10,949 nucleotides of DNA, from assembly GCA_028565635.1 (NCBI GenBank), contig JAOXYB010057989.1, positions 1-10,949 of the forward strand, in the 5' to 3' direction. The notes under the pieces were generated by a model, which saw only the letters and a program-made list of their open reading frames with translations, was not told the DNA's origin and did no database searches. This stretch comes from Phoronis ovalis. Its lineage: Eukaryota; Phoronida; Phoronidae. Shown here in pieces: positions 7,745 through 10,949 of this stretch. The stretch's first letter is position 1. Each line of letters begins with the position of its first letter. The position numbers and the translations under genes were made by a program.

Positions 7745-7949
7745 TTCTGCTGGTCGAAATGTCATGACTCTTAACTTGTACACCACCTGGTTAAAATTGC
7801 AGGTTATATTGAAGTACGGTATTTGTTAGTGTAGAAGTGATTCACATTCACAGCCTTTAGCGAACGTGTTTTATTCTACGGTTGAATAGAACCGTTTGGA
7901 AAGAGAAAATACATTTTTAAAATTAAATATTTGGTGAAAAAACGTTAAA

Positions 7950-7995
7950 ATGAATGTTTTAGTTGTGGTTGTGGTAACATTAATTGCACCGAGTG
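7950..7995 (+). CDS. ShKT-protein exon 1: start codon and signal peptide
   Basis: Fifteen codons and one base: an ATG with A at -3 (gttaaaATGa), then a valine-rich hydrophobic core (MNVLVVVVVTLIAPS), ending at a strong gtaagt donor in phase 1. This is a short signal peptide with no charged residue before the core, which is slightly unusual. Cleavage is likely close to the exon boundary, after the APS or PSA residues. Joining it to exon 9360-9563 completes an alanine codon and keeps the frame open. The link rests on phase, distance and the expected signal peptide, because no protein similarity can be scored over so few residues. Confidence 0.8.
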
Positions 7996-10571
7996 GTAAG
8001 TTTGTTTAATATTTATTTCCATCCATTTTATTGACTCGTTTAAAAATATTCTTGCTGTCATTTTAAAAATTCGAATTATTTCGTAATGTTTAATGGCGAT
8101 ATTCACTGAGTAGTAATATATGATACGAGTTGAAAAATTAACCAGGTTCGACTACATTTTGCCACGAAGAATGTCGATATAGTGAATTATTGCAATAGAC
8201 CAGGCTCATGCTTTCAGAAACTTTTTAAAAAAATATGAAATAAACAACATAGGAAATAAAAAAATCTTTTACAATGTGTGGATGGTATTAACCCGTTTTG
8301 ATAATCACCAACAAGAAAAGTCTTTAGAAAAGACAGACGCTCGAAATATTTTCAAATAAATATTCCTATAGATAACATTACTATACTGTATAAGCACCAA
8401 ACTTGTACACGTATATTTAAAAAGAATACCTGGGAAAGAGAATTACGACAACTCTTGAAAGGAGGACAATGAAATCTTGTTTGTGCACTGTAATCCAGTT
8501 AACTTGTAACCTTTATTAATACCAGTTACAGATATAATGAGTTTAACAGACTGAATTTGTTGTTGCCAACAAACTATACTTGTTAGTGTCAACTGGGTGT
8601 TAAATTAACTGGAAAAAATTGCTTGCAATTAAGCTAAAATTAAACGAATCTAATGAGATTTAAAAGAGAAATGGAAGAGTCTATTTTTACATCAAACAAT
8701 TTCAAGGAAGTATTTTGTTAGGGGCAACATCAACCTAATACACTCGCAAGCTCGCGAAAAATTACATAGTATTGCTCAGATCTCGGATAGAAGGGAAGCA
8801 TAACAATATAAAATATCGTGTGTATTGTTATTATTAAGCCCATATAACTTAATGGTAGTGACATCGCTGTAGTAAGTGGAACCGTTTACACATAGAAGTG
8901 AACTCTAAAAAAATAATTGTAAAATATATGGCCCTCCATCCGATAGAAATTAAATGTCCGTTTCGAACTTAATTCGTGCTACCGCAATAAAAGTTTACTT
9001 ATTTAGTAAATTGGCTTTGACTTTCTTAAGCACAATTGCCTAATAAAAAGGAAACTTGGTACTAATTTGCAGAAACATAATTTCTCGAAGTTTTCACCAT
9101 GCAGCTATCCTATATAGGGCCATGGTGACATGGATGTGCGAAATATTGTACAGCGGTAATCAACAACTAAGTGGATGTTTAGTCGTCTATACTTCAAATA
9201 GTGAAAAAGCGTACATCTAATGTGCATGCATATTTAATTTCATTTATGCATATTACTCAAGAGTAAGTTAACCAGTCTAGAGAACCACACGTAGAATGGA
9301 ACAACAGTTACTATATTAATATGTAAATGCCCTTAAAATGCCGCTTTTTTATATTTAAGCCTTCGGTAGCAGTGATCCCAACGATCGGTCATTGCACTAT
9401 CTTGGAGGCGAGAACAAAAACGTAGATGGAAAACAACGGGACAAAGGCGGCGCTCCCTGTGTCGATATCAAAGACTGTGACTGGTACGGGCCTAATGTTT
9501 GTCTGGATAACGACACATTTGCGTTGAAAAACTGCCGACAATACTGTGGATTTTGTGGTGTTAGTAAGTATTTAATTTCCATAATATTCGGGTCAGTTCC
9601 GGAATAATCTCAATCAAATCTAGTGTCACTGAATCAAGAACAAAGTAATCAAAGCTTATATAAACAGATAATGTCAATCGTTATCATAAATCTTCATCAA
9701 TGCTATTGATCCCTGTTGAAAAAGACTCAATCAGACAGCAATGATCGAGGGCGTCGAAAGATAAGTCTGTATAAATTATTTGTACGTAGCTGTTTTAATA
9801 ATTCCTTCAGCTGTATACGTTTATTGAAATATCTCATATTATGCAAGAAACGACTTTTAGATACTTGCGACGTGCCTTTTTGAAATCAAGTATGTACAGG
9901 ATAATACGGGAATATGGTTCAAGATGAACACCATATTGTGGGCATTGTTCAAAATTTAGCAAATAAAGATTGAACTTCCAGGCTAAACCTAGATAACAGT
10001 GTACATTCCGATGTGTGCATATGTTATGAAAGACTGTCAGCAGCAAAATGTTATAAATTTGAGATCATTCGCTGTATGTGTAAATAAGTTAATTTCTTGT
10101 TTCAGTGTTGTATGAAACACATTATGAGTGAAAAGTTGGTACAAGATGTTTAATCTGTAAAACATGGGCCCGATGCCTTTTATTTTTTTTATAAATAAAC
10201 AATATGTGAAAAATAAACACACAGAAAAATAGTAGTCATTTCAGCGTCAATTCCAACATTTTCAATCTGATGGATTTGGTGGTATTTCCAAACATTTGTT
10301 ATATTAACTTGCATATCTGGCAGGAGGGTCAACTATTACTTCAAATGTGGTGAGTGCGAAAGCTACACGCCAGCATTTCTAGCTAGTCTTGTATTAATTT
10401 TAAAGCATAGTTTTAAATATAGCATAAATGTTCACAACGCGGCTTTTTATTTCTTTATAGAATGCAAAGATTCCCGTAAAGATTGCAAGGAATACAGCGA
10501 TTCCGTTTGTAAGAATTCCAAATATGACATCTGGGCAACCTCAAACTGTGCTAAAAGATGTGGAAAATGCT
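7950..10571 (+). CDS. Secreted ShKT-domain protein gene, 5' part, spliced (signal peptide plus two ShKT domains)
   Basis: This is a small secreted protein built from a signal-peptide exon and two exons that each carry one six-cysteine ShKT domain. It encodes at least 120 residues and its end is not certain within the window. ShKT domains are short disulphide-bonded folds found in animal secreted proteins, peptidases, oxidases, matrix and mucus proteins, and in cnidarian and worm peptides. In many hosts they are binding or structural modules with no toxic role. Domain 1 spans about residues 49-81 and domain 2 about 85-120, with only three residues between them. No enzyme domain is seen, though one could lie downstream. 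The three introns are phase 1, the symmetric pattern that allows domain duplication. Function and partner cannot be named. An extracellular matrix, mucosal or effector role is a guess. Confidence 0.88.
7996..9359 (+). other. Intron 1 of the ShKT-protein gene
   Basis: A 1364-base phase-1 intron with strong gtaagt and ttaag ends. It holds a perfect CArG box at 9109-9118 and short dyads near 8571. No extra cysteine-rich exon was found. Confidence 0.8.
9109..9118. promoter_or_regulatory. Perfect CArG box (CCTATATAGG)
   Basis: An exact, palindromic CC(A/T)6GG, the core binding site of serum response factor and related MADS proteins. It is intronic, about 240 bases upstream of the first ShKT-domain exon. 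Confidence 0.35.
9360..9563 (+). CDS. ShKT-protein exon 2: linker and first ShKT domain
   Basis: Two bases, 67 codons and one base, so phase 1 at both ends. The first 32 residues are a polar linker with a basic stretch (DGKQRDKGG). They are followed by six cysteines spaced C-x5-C-x7-C-x10-C-x3-C-x2-C, the ShKT pattern, with the usual aspartate two residues after the first cysteine (CVD). DCDWYGPNVC is a typical module core. The acceptor is a good pyrimidine tract (gcttttttatatttaag), which I prefer over a CAG 13 bases later because only the first restores the frame from exon 1. The donor is gtaagt. The opposite strand is also open here by chance. Confidence 0.92.
9564..10460 (+). other. Intron 2 of the ShKT-protein gene
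   Basis: An 897-base phase-1 intron between the two domain exons. I looked for another six-cysteine exon on the plus strand and found none. An acceptor-like atttcttgtttcag ends at 10105 but is not followed by a cysteine-rich frame. Confidence 0.8.
10461..10571 (+). CDS. ShKT-protein exon 3: second ShKT domain
   Basis: Two bases, 36 codons and one base. The exon is almost nothing but the domain: cysteines spaced C-x6-C-x7-C-x12-C-x3-C-x2-C. The first cysteine comes directly after the split lysine codon, and the last comes directly before the donor. The acceptor is tttatttctttatag and the donor is gtaagt in phase 1, so this is a symmetric 1-1 module exon. A Lys-Tyr pair sits four and five residues after the third cysteine; domain 1 has no such pair. 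If the donor is not used, the frame runs on for Cys-Lys-Tyr and stops at TAA (10580-10582), giving a complete two-domain protein with one extra cysteine. Confidence 0.92.
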
Positions 10572-10949
10572 GTAAGTACTAATTTATATCAGACCTACAC
10601 ATCAAATGTTAACTTTATTTACTATAAAATTACGCCAGACAAACACTCCAGCACAGGAAAAACACCTTTCATTTAAAAAGGCTATTTTTGCTGTCAGTGT
10701 CGAATAACTCAGGAGGAATGTACCTGCATGTAGTGTACAACTGAGAATACATGTATATAGGCATGTAGTAATTATGATATCCTGAAACGAACGTGTAAGA
10801 ATGTCGGGTACATACGAGTTTGCAAGAGTTCGGTAGGTGGAAGTACTTAGTATAGTTTTACCTGTAAAAAGGCAGAAGCACCCAATGAGAATAATTTTTT
10901 ATGGCTTTATGTAGCACACCAACATATTTTTTTACATGTTTTGTGCTTG
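10572..10949 (+). other. Downstream of the second ShKT domain: intron 3 or 3' UTR
   Basis: If the gtaagt donor is used this is intron and the gene continues past the window. If not, it is 3' UTR after the TAA at 10580-10582. I see no clear AATAAA polyadenylation signal in the remaining bases, which favours the intron reading. Nothing else is recognised. Confidence 0.6.

Larger units (their letters stand above)
5603..7949. promoter_or_regulatory. Head-to-head intergenic region between the transporter and the ShKT gene
   Basis: About 2.3 kb separates the two proposed start codons. Most of it is A+T-rich without coding frames; the plus-strand frame at 5645-5827 looks like chance. Regulatory-looking material concentrates at 7300-7750: a C+G patch, CRE-like sites, an NRF1-like half site and several dyads. 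A CACCC cluster sits at 6583-6651, and an 11-base inverted repeat at 6842-6870. No convincing TATA box or initiator can be fixed for either gene, so transcription starts and 5' UTR exons are unknown. Confidence 0.55.

Noticed and set aside
8142-8155. GGTTCGA string resembling a tRNA B box / T arm
   Set aside because: No A box at the right distance, no acceptor-stem pairing and no anticodon arm could be drawn.
9370-9373. Alternative acceptor of ShKT exon 2 at the CAG ending at 9372
   Set aside because: Joining exon 1 there breaks the frame of the cysteine domain; the acceptor ending at 9359 restores it and has a better pyrimidine tract.
9397-9582. Minus-strand open frame of 61 codons antisense to the first ShKT exon
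   Set aside because: The plus strand carries a full six-cysteine domain with matching splice phases. The antisense frame has no features of its own.
10080-10135. Possible extra ShKT-gene exon after the acceptor-like atttcttgtttcag
   Set aside because: The following sequence has no cysteine pattern and no convincing donor in a compatible phase.
9834-10222. Two overlapping minus-strand open frames in ShKT intron 2
   Set aside because: They lie in an A+T-rich intron, with no motif, no splice support and no convincing start context.
1-10949. CRISPR array, bacterial operon, or mobile-element gene
   Set aside because: No regularly spaced repeats, no transposase or reverse-transcriptase motifs, and no operon-like coding density. 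The sequence is plainly intron-containing animal DNA.

Overview
This is an A+T-rich stretch of animal nuclear DNA with short exons split by GT-AG introns. It holds no bacterial-type genes, so most open frames of 60 to 80 codons are chance. Two protein-coding genes can be rebuilt from splice sites, reading phase and family motifs. They lie head to head, and both run off the window. The protein style (a PepT1/PepT2-like transporter beside a gene built from ShKT modules) fits a lophotrochozoan, most likely a mollusc. That assignment is an inference, because no taxon-specific marker is visible.

Minus strand, 5602 down to 497: the 5' part of a proton-coupled oligopeptide transporter gene of the SLC15/POT family. 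Four exons (2237-2330, 1333-1474, 963-1040, 497-596) are certain. They encode TM1 to TM4, with the ExxER motif, the conserved histidine of TM2, a complete PTR2 signature across an exon junction, and a GTGGIKPCVSAFGGDQF block. Exon 2764-2840 joins them in phase. Upstream are two candidate first coding exons, 5554-5602 and 4210-4294. Both end in phase 1 and both can join 2764-2840, but not each other, which suggests alternative N-termini. The rest of the transporter lies beyond base 1.

Plus strand, 7950 to beyond 10571: a small secreted cysteine-rich protein gene. A signal-peptide exon (7950-7995) is followed by two exons (9360-9563, 10461-10571), each carrying one six-cysteine ShKT domain. All three introns are phase 1, so the modules are symmetric. 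The last visible exon ends at a strong splice donor that overlaps an in-frame stop ten bases later, so it could be internal or, if unspliced, terminal.

Between the two first exons is about 2.3 kb of non-coding DNA. Its part nearest the ShKT gene holds the only C+G-rich patch, two CRE-like sites and a cluster of short dyads, and is the best candidate for a promoter region. The introns are A+T-rich. Notable structure in them includes a group of inverted repeats in the transporter intron at 2989-3326 and a perfect CArg box in ShKT intron 1. I found no mobile-element gene, tRNA, rRNA or CRISPR array, and nothing that amounts to an undescribed system.
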